From positions 62,001 to 126,000 of the forward strand of contig CAZZJC010000009.1 of NCBI GenBank assembly GCA_964654285.1: a DNA stretch of 64,000 nucleotides. The letters run 5' to 3'. The notes under the pieces are model-generated. The model saw only the letters and a program-made list of their open reading frames with translations, was not told where the DNA came from and made no database searches. Shown here piece by piece: positions 40,532 to 50,004 of the stretch; the first letter of the stretch is position 1, and each line of letters begins with the position of its first letter. This DNA comes from BJHQ01 sp964654285 (GTDB lineage Bacteria > Planctomycetota > UBA11346). The position numbers and the translations under genes are program-made.

Positions 40532-43500
40532 ATGCGCTTCTGGATCGCCCTGGTCGTCATTTCCTGCGTCAATCTGGTCGGCTGGATGGTCGACTGGCGA
40601 AGCGTGCTCAACCGCGAGCCATCGCTTCAGGTCGCGCCGGCGAACTTCGCCTATGACGGCGTGGTGCCGGTCGGTCGGGTGCAGACGGGATCGGGGCTGA
40701 TGGTTGGCGAACCTGGCGGCACCGAACTGCGCCTGCGCTTCGACCGGGCCATGGACACCGCTGGTCCGCTGCCTGCTGCGGCTTTTGCGCCGGCACTCGC
40801 CGGGTCGTGGCGTTGGGATGCGGACCGCACTCTGGTGTTCACCGCTGCGGCGCCGCTCGCACCGGCGACGCGCTACACCTGCACTTTCTCCCGCGATGCG
40901 GTGCGCGCCCAGGATGGCACGCGGCTGCCGGCGGCGGTGGCGATGCGATTCCATACGCCGGCCCTGACGTTGCTTGGCTGCCGCGCCGTCGACCTGGGCG
41001 ACGACGGCAGCCAAGTGCTGGAGTTCCGCTTCAACCATCCCGTCGTCGCGGATGCGTTGGTGCGCGCGGTGCAACTCAAGCATCCTGACGGTTCCGCAAT
41101 CCCGCTGAAGGTCGAGGGCGACACCCAAGCGGACACCGTGCGGCTGCGCACGGCACCGTTGCCGCGCCAGGTCAAACTCGAAGTCGGCGTGCATCTGCCC
41201 AAGGGCTTCGCCAGCCCGGTCGGGCCGCTCGGGTTGGAATCCGACCTGAATCAACCCATTACGCTCTGGGATGAGGTCCGCTGCACCCAGGCGGAGTTCG
41301 TCACCGGGCACAGCCATCAACCGGTACTACGCTTGGAGTTCAACCGGGCCTTGCGCAGCGACGTGGTCACGGCGGCGGTGAAGACCGACCCGCCGATCGC
41401 CCTGACGCTTGGCCGGGTCGAAGGAGGCAGCGGATCCGCAGATGGAAGCTGCTTCGAATTCCACGGCGAATTCAAGGCTGGGATCCGCTATGGCGTGGTC
41501 ATCGCGCCGGTGACGGGTGCGGACGGTGCGCGCCAGCCCAAACGCGAAACCCTGGCGGCGATCGCGCCCGATCTGAATCCGCAGGTGTGGTTCGTCCACG
41601 ACGGCGGCCACCTTGGTTCCCAGGGCAATCGCAGCATTGCGGCAAAGGTGCAGAACCTCGCCAAGGTGCGGTTGCGCATCCACCGTCTGTATGACAGCAA
41701 CCTCGTCGCCTGGCGTACTGGCCAGCGCGATGTTCCGCGCCTGGGGCAACCGCTCGTCGATCGCTTCCTGGCGGTGCCGGGCACGGTGAACACGGTCCAT
41801 GATCTGGTGTTGCGCCTCGACGACCTGCTGCCGATCGGAGCTGCGGCCGACGGGGTCTATCAGCTCGATCTCGACGCCGAACGTCGTGATGCCCTGGTGC
41901 CGCTGCACCAGTACGCCTACCTCAGCAGCAGCACCCGCGTCGTGTCGTTGAGCGACCTCGCGCTGTCCGCCCGCCTGGGCAAGGATGAGGCCATCGCCTG
42001 GGTCACCAGCCTGGCCACCGGCGCGCCGCAACGACGGGTGAAAGTGCGGTTGTTCAGCGGCAAGCAGCAGGAACTGGGCGGGCGCGGTCCGGCCTCGGCG
42101 CTCATTGAACGCTGGTCGGGAACCACCGGCGACGATGGGCTGGTGCGTTTCGGCGATCTGCGTCTGGATGCGACCGATACCCCGGCGGTGCTGATCGCCA
42201 GCCGGATGCCGGAGTCGATGGCGGACGATGAACACGCCCGCAACCACGGCCTGACCTGGCTCGACCTGCACCAGAGTGGCCTGCGCGATCCACTCGCCGA
42301 CACCGGCGGCCGGCCCTGGAATGTGCATGAGGCCTTCGTCCATCCCGATCGCGGTCTGATCCGGCCCGGCGAGACCGTCCACCTGCGCGCCATCGTGCGC
42401 GCCGCCGATGGCGCCGTACCGCCGGCATTTCCGGTGCGCTGGACGGCCTACCGGCCAGATGGACGGGTGTACACCACCTACGATCGCAAACTGGATGCGG
42501 ATGGCTGTGCCGGTTGGGATCCGGCCCTGCCCGACACCGCCATGACCGGTCGCTGGCGCTTCACCATCGGGATCCCCGGCGGGTTGGAACTCGGCAGCGA
42601 TGCGATCCAGGTCGAGGACTTCATCCCGGAGCGTCTGCGCGTCGCGCTGCACCTGCCGGGATCGGCGTATGCGAAGGAACGAACCGACGCCGTGGCCGAA
42701 CCGCGCTTGGCGGCTGGGGCCTTGACCTTCACCGTCCAGGGCGACTGGCTGTTCGGGGCTGCGGGCGAAGGATTGCAGTCATCCTTGGCGTTGCGTGTCG
42801 ATCCCCTGTATTTCCATCACGCGGATTGGAATGAGTGGTGGACGGCTGACGCCGCCGACGTGGTGAAGGAGGTCGGTTTGTCGTCCAGCGCATCCGGCGA
42901 CCGCCTGGCTGATCCGCTGGGTCAGAAGCTCGATGCCAAAGGATCAGCGCAGTACCAGGTTGATCTCGCGCAGCGGTTGCAGCGGGACGTCACCACCGCG
43001 CGGCCCTGGCGGTTGTCTGCCACCGCCGGAGTGAGCGAAGCCGGTGGGCGCACGGTCAGCGCCAGCCGCAGTGCGATCATCGATCCGGTGCCGCACTACC
43101 TGGTGGTGAAGCCCGGCCCTGCGAGCGCCGGGGCCGTCTGCACGGTCGACCTGCGCCTGATCAAGCCCGATGGCATCCTGGCCACCGCCGAGGCAGCAGC
43201 CGAAGTGCGTTGCTGGCGTTCGCGTTGGGAAACCACGGTCACGCACGAAAACGGAGCCTATCGCTATACCTCTGCCCGGGTGCTGGAACCGGTCGGCGGA
43301 AGCATCCCGGTCCGGTTGGTCGCCGGTTCCGGCCAGGTCCAGATCGCGATCCCGGCCGGCGGCAGCTTCGTGGTGCTGGCGCACATCCCCGGTTCGAAAT
43401 TGGCGGTGTCGGGGCAGTTGTTCGCCCAGGCACCGGGCAGCGACTGGCAGGACAGCATCGCCCGGGAACGTCCCGAGCACGCCGAGGTCGCCCTCGCGTC

Positions 43501-46207
43501 CGGCACGGAAACCGTGGGGAAGCAGGCCTTCGCCCGCGTCGGCAGCCCGATCGCGCTCGACCTGCGCAGTCCCTTCGCGGGAACCCTGCTGATCACGGTC
43601 GAGGGCGAGCGCGTGCATCAGACCCGGGTGCAGACCCTGACGGCGCCCGCAACCCGGATCGAACTTGTGCCTGACGCAACGTGGGGCGGAACTGCCTATG
43701 TCACCGCCACCATCGTGCGCGCGGTGCAGCCGGATCAGCCCTGGCGCGTGCATCGCGCTTTCGGCGTATGCCCGGTGCGGATACGCCAATCCGATCGGGC
43801 CGCGACTGTGGCGCTGAACCTTCCGGCCGAGGTCCGGCCCGGCGCGGAGTTCGCCTGCGCCGCGCTGGTTGCTGATGCGTCCGGCAAGCCGCTGGCGGAT
43901 GCTGCGGTGACCATCGCCGCCGTGGATGAAGGCATCCTGCGTCCGTGTGCCTTCCGCGCCCCGGATCCCTTCGCCTTCTTCACCGCCAAGCGGTCGCACG
44001 CGGTTTCCGCCTACGATGCCTATGCGGATCTGCTGCCCGAGGTTCCCCGCGCCGGCACGGCGACCATCGGTGGCGATGGCGACCTGGCCGAGGGCATGGA
44101 CCGCCACAGCGCGCCGGTGTCCGTGCGCCGGGTGGTACCGGTGGCGCTGTGGTCGGGCGTGGTGCGCAGTGGGGCGGACGGCCTCGCGCGGGCCACCTTC
44201 ACCGTGCCGGAATCCTTCGCCGGATCGTTGCGGGTGATGGTGGTCGCGGTGCACGGCGCACGATCAGGGGCGGCGGCGCAACCATTGCCGGTACGTTCGC
44301 CGGTGCTGGTCCAGGCGAGCCTGCCGCGTTTTCTCGCGCCGAGTGACCGCTGCCACGTGCCGGTGACGGTGTTCAACCAGGGTGAGGCCGGCACCGCCAT
44401 TGTCGAATCCAGCATCGATGGCGTCGGTACGATCTCCCCGGCGCGACAGGAAATTTCAATAGCAGCGCGCGGTTCGGCGGTGGTGTGGGTCGACCTGGAT
44501 GCAGGGTCGGCGCCCGGCCGCCTGGGATTCAGCGTGACCGCCAGCATCGGCAACGAACGCCATCGCGAACGCACCGACCTGCCGGTGCGCCCGGCCGCCG
44601 GCGTCGTGACCGTGGGCGGGGCGGAACTGGTCGAACCTGGCCGGCCGTTGACGCTGAATCCGGCGACGCGGTTCCTGGCGGGTGGCTTCCACGAAGCTGA
44701 CCTCCGTGTCGATCCGTTGCCGGCCCTGGGCATCCCGCAGGGCATCGACCGGCTGGTGCGTTATCCGTATGGCTGCGCCGAACAGACCATCAGCACCTGC
44801 CTGGGATTGATCTCCGCACCTGCCTTCTTGCCGGCATCGTGGCAGGACGGCGGCCGCGCCGCGGTCGCCGAACGCCTTGCCTCCGGCTTTGCCCGCCTGG
44901 AGGGCATGGCGACCCACGATGGCGGTCTGGGAATGTGGCCGGGCGAGCGCATGGCCTGGCCGTGGGCGTCGGTGCTGGGCGCGCATCTCTGCCACGAAAC
45001 CAAAGTCGCTGGATTCCCGGTGCCGGAGCACCTGCGCGAGCATCTGTTGCGCTATTGCCGCAACCTGCTGCGCCGCACCGACGCCGACCTGCTGGCCACC
45101 CGCTGCTATGCCGCGCACATCCTGGCGCTGCATGGCGAACCGCAGCCGGCGGTACTCGATCGTCTGGCCTTGGAGGCGAAGGCACAAAAAAACCCTCCGC
45201 CCGAATGCACCCTGCACCTCGCCCTGGCCTGGCAGGCGATCGGCAACCGGGCGCGGGCGGCCACATTGCTGCCGACCACCTTCGGTGTGCGCGCCGGCCG
45301 CGCCGATGGCGGCGACTGCGGCAGTCCGGTACGCGACCGTGCTTTGGCAGTGCTCGCGCTGCTTGCGATCGACCAGCAGCGTCCGGACCAGCATCGCCTC
45401 GCGCGCGAACTCGATCAGCCGGATCAGTGGCTGAACACCCAGGACCTGGTCTGGGCCGTGCTCGCGCTTGGCCGCTACCGCGCGGCGATCGTCCCGGTGC
45501 CGTTCACCAGCGTCGGCCTGACCGGTGCAGATGGCAACATCCTGGGAAGCGGCACGGCGACGGGTCTGCGCTGGCATGGCGCGACGCTGCCGGCCGGGGC
45601 GCAGGTGCGCGTCGATGGTCCGACCGGCGCGCGCGGCTACCTGGCCTGGACCGCGTCGGGCATCCCGCTCGAACCGCCGAAACCGTGCACCGAGGGCCTG
45701 AGCATCGCCCGCCAATGGTCGAAACGCCCGGATCGCATCCGCTCGGGCGAACTGGTCGAGATCCGCCTGGAGATCCGTTCCGTCGGCGGCCTGGCCCGGC
45801 GCAATCTGGTGGTCGAGGATCTGCTGCCCGCCGGCTGCGAGATCGAGAACCCCCGCCTGGGCACGAGTGCGGCGCAGTCCGCCCAGGAGGATCAGCCGAC
45901 CGAAGCAGAGGAGCAACCGGAGGCGGTCGAATCCGAGGACGTGTTCAAACCTGCGCCACCGCCGGTGACCGTGAAGAGATTGAGCGCGTGGGCCGAGTCT
46001 TCCGCGCGCCGGGTCGAGATCCGCGACGACCGCATCGTGATCATGGGCGATCTGCCGGCCGGCAACCACGCACTGATCCATACCTACCTGGTGCGCGCGG
46101 TCGGCATCGGCCGTTTCGTCCTGCCACCCGCAACGGCGGAGAGCATGTACGACCGCACCGTCCGCGCGGTGTCGGCCAGCGGTACGGTCGAGATCACCGC
46201 TCGGTGA
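40532..46207 (+). CDS. Bacterial alpha-2-macroglobulin, thioester type
   Basis: A 1,891-residue envelope protein of the bacterial alpha-2-macroglobulin family (YfhM-like). It traps proteases that enter the periplasm by cross-linking through a thioester. An N-terminal hydrophobic segment (RFWIALVVISCVNLVGWMV) anchors it. Many macroglobulin-like beta domains follow, including HPDRGLIRPGETVHLRAIVR (MG2 type) and VAAVDEGILRPCAF. The thioester motif is YGCAEQ, Cys1415-Gln1418, within the helical thioester domain. A C-terminal receptor-like domain contains VVEDLLPAGCEIENP and an acidic Glu-rich insert. Its stop overlaps the pbpC start (GTGA), the arrangement known from many proteobacteria. Confidence 0.92.
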   Translation: MRFWIALVVISCVNLVGWMVDWRSVLNREPSLQVAPANFAYDGVVPVGRVQTGSGLMVGEPGGTELRLRFDRAMDTAGPLPAAAFAPALAGSWRWDADRTLVFTAAAPLAPATRYTCTFSRDAVRAQDGTRLPAAVAMRFHTPALTLLGCRAVDLGDDGSQVLEFRFNHPVVADALVRAVQLKHPDGSAIPLKVEGDTQADTVRLRTAPLPRQVKLEVGVHLPKGFASPVGPLGLESDLNQPITLWDEVRCTQAEFVTGHSHQPVLRLEFNRALRSDVVTAAVKTDPPIALTLGRVEGGSGSADGSCFEFHGEFKAGIRYGVVIAPVTGADGARQPKRETLAAIAPDLNPQVWFVHDGGHLGSQGNRSIAAKVQNLAKVRLRIHRLYDSNLVAWRTGQRDVPRLGQPLVDRFLAVPGTVNTVHDLVLRLDDLLPIGAAADGVYQLDLDAERRDALVPLHQYAYLSSSTRVVSLSDLALSARLGKDEAIAWVTSLATGAPQRRVKVRLFSGKQQELGGRGPASALIERWSGTTGDDGLVRFGDLRLDATDTPAVLIASRMPESMADDEHARNHGLTWLDLHQSGLRDPLADTGGRPWNVHEAFVHPDRGLIRPGETVHLRAIVRAADGAVPPAFPVRWTAYRPDGRVYTTYDRKLDADGCAGWDPALPDTAMTGRWRFTIGIPGGLELGSDAIQVEDFIPERLRVALHLPGSAYAKERTDAVAEPRLAAGALTFTVQGDWLFGAAGEGLQSSLALRVDPLYFHHADWNEWWTADAADVVKEVGLSSSASGDRLADPLGQKLDAKGSAQYQVDLAQRLQRDVTTARPWRLSATAGVSEAGGRTVSASRSAIIDPVPHYLVVKPGPASAGAVCTVDLRLIKPDGILATAEAAAEVRCWRSRWETTVTHENGAYRYTSARVLEPVGGSIPVRLVAGSGQVQIAIPAGGSFVVLAHIPGSKLAVSGQLFAQAPGSDWQDSIARERPEHAEVALASGTETVGKQAFARVGSPIALDLRSPFAGTLLITVEGERVHQTRVQTLTAPATRIELVPDATWGGTAYVTATIVRAVQPDQPWRVHRAFGVCPVRIRQSDRAATVALNLPAEVRPGAEFACAALVADASGKPLADAAVTIAAVDEGILRPCAFRAPDPFAFFTAKRSHAVSAYDAYADLLPEVPRAGTATIGGDGDLAEGMDRHSAPVSVRRVVPVALWSGVVRSGADGLARATFTVPESFAGSLRVMVVAVHGARSGAAAQPLPVRSPVLVQASLPRFLAPSDRCHVPVTVFNQGEAGTAIVESSIDGVGTISPARQEISIAARGSAVVWVDLDAGSAPGRLGFSVTASIGNERHRERTDLPVRPAAGVVTVGGAELVEPGRPLTLNPATRFLAGGFHEADLRVDPLPALGIPQGIDRLVRYPYGCAEQTISTCLGLISAPAFLPASWQDGGRAAVAERLASGFARLEGMATHDGGLGMWPGERMAWPWASVLGAHLCHETKVAGFPVPEHLREHLLRYCRNLLRRTDADLLATRCYAAHILALHGEPQPAVLDRLALEAKAQKNPPPECTLHLALAWQAIGNRARAATLLPTTFGVRAGRADGGDCGSPVRDRALAVLALLAIDQQRPDQHRLARELDQPDQWLNTQDLVWAVLALGRYRAAIVPVPFTSVGLTGADGNILGSGTATGLRWHGATLPAGAQVRVDGPTGARGYLAWTASGIPLEPPKPCTEGLSIARQWSKRPDRIRSGELVEIRLEIRSVGGLARRNLVVEDLLPAGCEIENPRLGTSAAQSAQEDQPTEAEEQPEAVESEDVFKPAPPPVTVKRLSAWAESSARRVEIRDDRIVIMGDLPAGNHALIHTYLVRAVGIGRFVLPPATAESMYDRTVRAVSASGTVEITAR

Positions 46208-48219
46208 GGCTGGTCGTGGAGAAATCCGTTCGTCGATCTCGTCGCTGGCCGCGACGCATTCTGGCGGTGGTCATCCTCGGCATGGCATTGGCGCTGCTGA
46301 CCATCGTCGGCATCGAAGGTGCGGCGCGCTGCTTGCCGTATCCCGCCGAGCAGCGCGCCCTGCCGCCGCCGGCGCGCACCGCACTCGATCGCCACGGTGC
46401 CGTCCTGGCCGAAATCGCCAGCGTGCGCGGCGAATGGCGCCGTCCGCTCGAACCGGCTGCGGTCCATCTCAGGCTGACCCAGGCGGTGGTCGCGGTCGAG
46501 GACCGGCGTTTCCGTGCCCATGCCGGCGTCGACTGGCAGGGGGTCGCAGCGGCGGTGGTCAGCAACCTGACCCCGATCGGATTACGGCGTGGCGGCAGCA
46601 CCATCACGATGCAGGTCGAACGTCTGCGCGCCGCCCAGGCCGACGCGGCCCGGCCGCGTACCCTGTGGACCAAGCTGGTCGAGTCGGTGCGCGCGCGGCA
46701 GATCGAACGGGAATCGAGCAAGGACGCGATCCTGCATGAGTGGCTCGAACGGGCGCCGTTCGGGGCGAACCTGGTCGGGGCCGGCGCCGCCAGCCGGCAC
46801 TGGTTCGGGGTGGATTGCCGCGATCTCAGTCTGGCCCAGGCGGCACTGCTCGCGGGCTTGCCGCAGAATCCCGAACGCCTGCGTCCCGACCGCCATCCCG
46901 GACGGGCGCTGGCCCGGCGCGATCTGGTGCTCGCGCTCATGCGTCAGCAGGGGTGTATCGACGCCGCCACCTGTGCCGCCGCCCAGGCCGAACCGCTGGG
47001 ATTGCGGATCCCGGTCCCTTCGTGGGTGGTCATCACCCTGGATCCGATCCCGGCCGGCCTGGCTGAAATGCGGACGACGCGCGATGCCGCGATGCAGGTC
47101 GCGGCCGAGGCAGCGCTCGAACGCGCATGTTCCGCCCCGGGCGTCGTCCGGCTTGCGGGCGCGCTGGTCGTCGTCGATTGGACGAGCGGCGAGCTGCGCG
47201 CGGCGGCGTCGGTTGGTGCTGGCTGGAATGATCTCAGCCGGTCGAAGCGGTCGCCTGGCTCCGCGCTCAAACCGTTCATCTACGCCGCCGCTTTCGCGGA
47301 TGGCCTGTGCCAGCCCGGCAGTCTGCTCGACGACGCCGCGCTGGGTTGGTCCGGCTGGAAGCCGATGAACATCGATCACGCCTGGCGCGGTCGGATGACG
47401 GCGGCCGAGGCGTTGGCCGCCAGTCGCAACCTGCCCGCGCTCGACCTGCTGCGCCGCACCGGGGTCGGACGCTGTGGCGAATATCTGGAATCCAGCGGCA
47501 TTCCTGGCGCTGGCGCCGCAGCAGAGCGGGCTGGACTGGCCCTCGCGGTGGGCGGCATCGAGGTTTCCCCGCGCGACCTCGCACGCGCCTACTCCCACCT
47601 GGCCCGCTCCGCTGCTTTTGCCAACGCGAACACAGATGCGCAGGGGCGTGACGGTGTCGCCGCGCGCGGCGTGCTGGCAGCCTTGGCAGTCGCTGATCGC
47701 ACGGCCGCCATCGATCCCGCTGCGGCGAAGGCCGGCATCGCCTGGAAGACCGGCACCAGCAGCGGCCAGCGCGACGCGTGGTGCGCAGCGGTCGGCGGCC
47801 GGTTGGCGGCTGTGCTCTGGCTGGGCACGGTCAGCGGCCCCGGCGCGCCGACGCTCAGTGGTCTGGATGCGACCGCTCCGGAATGCCTGGCACTTCTTGC
47901 CGGCCTCGATCCAGGGCCGGCCATCTGGCAGCAGGAGATCCGCGTCGCCGATCCGCTGCCGCCTGCGCCGGTGCGACTCGCCATCACCTCTCCAGCCGCT
48001 GGCGCAGAGATCCTGGGCGAAGTCGAGGGCGGCCCGGCGCGGATCCGCCTGACCTGCACCGGCGCCCAAGGACGGGTCTGGTGGTTCGCTGGGGAACAGT
48101 GCCTGGGGCCTGGGGATGACACCGGTAGCCGTTGGTGGCAACCCGCCCCGGGTCGGCATCAGGTGCGCGCCGTCGACGCCGGCGGGCGCAGCGCGGCGGT
48201 GGTGATCCGGGCTCAGTAG
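46204..48219 (+). CDS. pbpC: Penicillin-binding protein 1C
   Basis: A 671-residue bifunctional class A PBP (family usually about 770). One N-terminal membrane helix is followed by a GT51 glycosyltransferase with catalytic Glu99 in VAVEDRRFRAHAGVDW and RRGGSTITMQ. The transpeptidase domain has SPGSALKPF (Ser353/Lys356), SRNLPALDLL (SxN) and KTGTSSGQRDAW (K515). A C-terminal BiPBP_C domain ends the protein (RVWWFAGEQCLG, WWQPAPGRHQVRAVDAGG). The GTG start overlaps the macroglobulin stop, so the two are co-translated. PBP1C is thought to repair the wall after breach, with macroglobulin as the protease trap. Confidence 0.93.
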   Translation: MRLVVEKSVRRSRRWPRRILAVVILGMALALLTIVGIEGAARCLPYPAEQRALPPPARTALDRHGAVLAEIASVRGEWRRPLEPAAVHLRLTQAVVAVEDRRFRAHAGVDWQGVAAAVVSNLTPIGLRRGGSTITMQVERLRAAQADAARPRTLWTKLVESVRARQIERESSKDAILHEWLERAPFGANLVGAGAASRHWFGVDCRDLSLAQAALLAGLPQNPERLRPDRHPGRALARRDLVLALMRQQGCIDAATCAAAQAEPLGLRIPVPSWVVITLDPIPAGLAEMRTTRDAAMQVAAEAALERACSAPGVVRLAGALVVVDWTSGELRAAASVGAGWNDLSRSKRSPGSALKPFIYAAAFADGLCQPGSLLDDAALGWSGWKPMNIDHAWRGRMTAAEALAASRNLPALDLLRRTGVGRCGEYLESSGIPGAGAAAERAGLALAVGGIEVSPRDLARAYSHLARSAAFANANTDAQGRDGVAARGVLAALAVADRTAAIDPAAAKAGIAWKTGTSSGQRDAWCAAVGGRLAAVLWLGTVSGPGAPTLSGLDATAPECLALLAGLDPGPAIWQQEIRVADPLPPAPVRLAITSPAAGAEILGEVEGGPARIRLTCTGAQGRVWWFAGEQCLGPGDDTGSRWWQPAPGRHQVRAVDAGGRSAAVVIRAQ

Positions 48220-48271
48220 GTCGCAGGCGACGGGGCTTGGCGAACCGGGATCTGGGGACGATCATCCCGCC

Positions 48272-49978
48272 ATGCGCACCCTGCCCTTGGCGATGCTGCT
48301 GGCGACCGCAGCCGCCAGTTCGGGAGGCGAGCAGGCCATTCCGGTGACCGTCGCTGAACGTGTTCCTGTGGTGACGATACCGGCCGCCCTGTACGGCCAG
48401 TTCCTGGAGCGTGCCACCTTCGGCGAGCCTGGGCCGGAAGCCTGTCTGCTGGCCGAGCGCAATGAATTGCGGCCCGAGGTGGTCGCCCGCATCCAGGATC
48501 TGCGGCCAGCGCTCATCCGTTTTCCCTGGGGAACCGATGGGGACTACTCGGATTGGACCGACCTGGTCGATGGCGTGCCCGGACGCGGGTCGCGACCGGC
48601 CACGATGAAGGGACTGGACGGCAAGGCCATCGGGACGCGTTTCGGCTACTCCGAGTTCTTCCGGCTGTGCCGGCAGGTGGGCAGCGAACCGCTGCTGATG
48701 GTGAATCTCCTCGACGGCCTGGCGCGTCGGCGTCCGCTGGCCGAGGCCGCGCGCCACGCCGCCGGACTGGTCGCCTACGCCAACGCGCGTCCGGGCCAGG
48801 CGCTGCCGGCGGGCATGCCCGACTGGCCGGCGGTGCGGACGGCGAATGGCCTCCCGGAACCGGTCGGGGCGACGTTCGTGCAGCTCGGCAATGAATGGTG
48901 GATGGGCAGGTTCGTGCAGGAGGTCCGCACCGCCCTGGGCGCATCCGCCTCGCCCGAAGACATCGCCCGCTGGTATGCCGAGGTGGTCGCGGCCTACGTC
49001 GCGGCCATCCGCGCCGTCGATCCCAGGATCGGGATCATCATCGACCTCGACCTGGGGCTCGATCCGGAGGGTCGCGCCGAGGCCATCCTGCTGGCGGATC
49101 CGCGCATCCGAGGCTCGGTGAAGTGGGTGGCCCTGCATGCATATGCCCCGGGGAACATGGCGCGCAAACCCAAGCGGCGGGGGGTCGAGGTCGAACCGGC
49201 CACCCTGACCGCCGACGACTGGTGGTACCTGTGGTCCGGCATGCCGGGTCGCTATGGCGAGGACGGCCAGTCGCGGGCGATCCTGCCGGACGGCCATCGC
49301 GGTGATCTGCTGCGCCTGGCGGAAGGTCTCGGCTACCGCCTGGCCTGCACCGAATGGAACTGGAACGGCTGGAGCCAGCCGCAGGGGCAGGCCAGCGAAT
49401 GGGCGGCGGCCCTGGGTGCGGCCGGGTTCCTCAACGGCCTGGTTCGCCACGCCGACCGGGTGGAGATCGGCATCCAATCCATGCTGGTCGGGATCAGCTG
49501 GAAGATTGCGGCGATCCGCGTCGCTGATGGCGGACGCGGAGCGGTGCGCCTGAATCCGCGTGCGGTGGCGACGGCGTTCCTCGCCCGGCATCGCGGCGAA
49601 CGCCTGCTGCACCTCAGCCATCCGCCCTTGCCTGCCGTCGACCAGCCGTTCACCCAGGGCTGGTCCGACGCCATCCCGCGTCTCGCCCTCGTCGATCTCG
49701 TCGCGACCGCCGGCCCCGGTGCGATCCGCCTGCAGGCGATCAACCGGCATCCGCGCGAATCGCTCACGCTTTCGCTGGATCTCGGATCGCGACCGTCGGC
49801 TGCCGCGACGGCAGCCCAGGAAAGCCTGGTCCGGGCCGGGTCGGACACGGATCCGCAAGCGCGCCTCGTTTCCAGCAGGGTCCAGGCGGTGGCGGGATCC
49901 TGGACCATCGTCCTGCCGCCGGCCTCGGTCAGCGCGGTCACCTGGACAATCGCGGACGGACCGCGCCCGGCGCCCTGA
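48272..49978 (+). CDS. Secreted GH51-like alpha-L-arabinofuranosidase
   Basis: A 568-residue exported glycosidase with a short signal peptide (LPLAMLLATAAASSGG). The GH51/clan-A layout is visible: YGQFLERATFGEPG at the start, RFPWGTDGDYSDW, acid/base Glu208 in FVQLGNEWWMG and nucleophile Glu361 in ACTEWNWNGW. A C-terminal beta-sandwich follows. It should release arabinofuranose from glycans outside the cell. Substrate class is by family resemblance; araD at 22.3 kb could process the product. Confidence 0.82.
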   Translation: MRTLPLAMLLATAAASSGGEQAIPVTVAERVPVVTIPAALYGQFLERATFGEPGPEACLLAERNELRPEVVARIQDLRPALIRFPWGTDGDYSDWTDLVDGVPGRGSRPATMKGLDGKAIGTRFGYSEFFRLCRQVGSEPLLMVNLLDGLARRRPLAEAARHAAGLVAYANARPGQALPAGMPDWPAVRTANGLPEPVGATFVQLGNEWWMGRFVQEVRTALGASASPEDIARWYAEVVAAYVAAIRAVDPRIGIIIDLDLGLDPEGRAEAILLADPRIRGSVKWVALHAYAPGNMARKPKRRGVEVEPATLTADDWWYLWSGMPGRYGEDGQSRAILPDGHRGDLLRLAEGLGYRLACTEWNWNGWSQPQGQASEWAAALGAAGFLNGLVRHADRVEIGIQSMLVGISWKIAAIRVADGGRGAVRLNPRAVATAFLARHRGERLLHLSHPPLPAVDQPFTQGWSDAIPRLALVDLVATAGPGAIRLQAINRHPRESLTLSLDLGSRPSAAATAAQESLVRAGSDTDPQARLVSSRVQAVAGSWTIVLPPASVSAVTWTIADGPRPAP

Positions 49979-49981
49979 TCG

Positions 49982-50004
49982 GATCCGGCGGGACCGTCCG
50001 GATC
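49982..50004. terminator. Hairpin between convergent genes
   Basis: GATCCGG (49982-49988) pairs with CCGGATC (49998-50004), 7 bp with a 9-base loop, in the 24-base gap between the GH51-like gene and the convergent protease gene. There is no T-run on either side. Confidence 0.4.

Noticed and set aside
45186..45194. Run of A in the macroglobulin gene as a possible frameshift site
   Set aside because: The run (ACAAAAAAACC) is within a frame that stays open and matches the family on both sides, so nothing suggests an actual shift.
44839..46203. Long N-terminal extension of the PbpC frame (455 codons)
   Set aside because: It overlaps the macroglobulin gene out of frame and is Arg-rich shadow; the GTG at 46204 followed by one membrane helix is the natural start.
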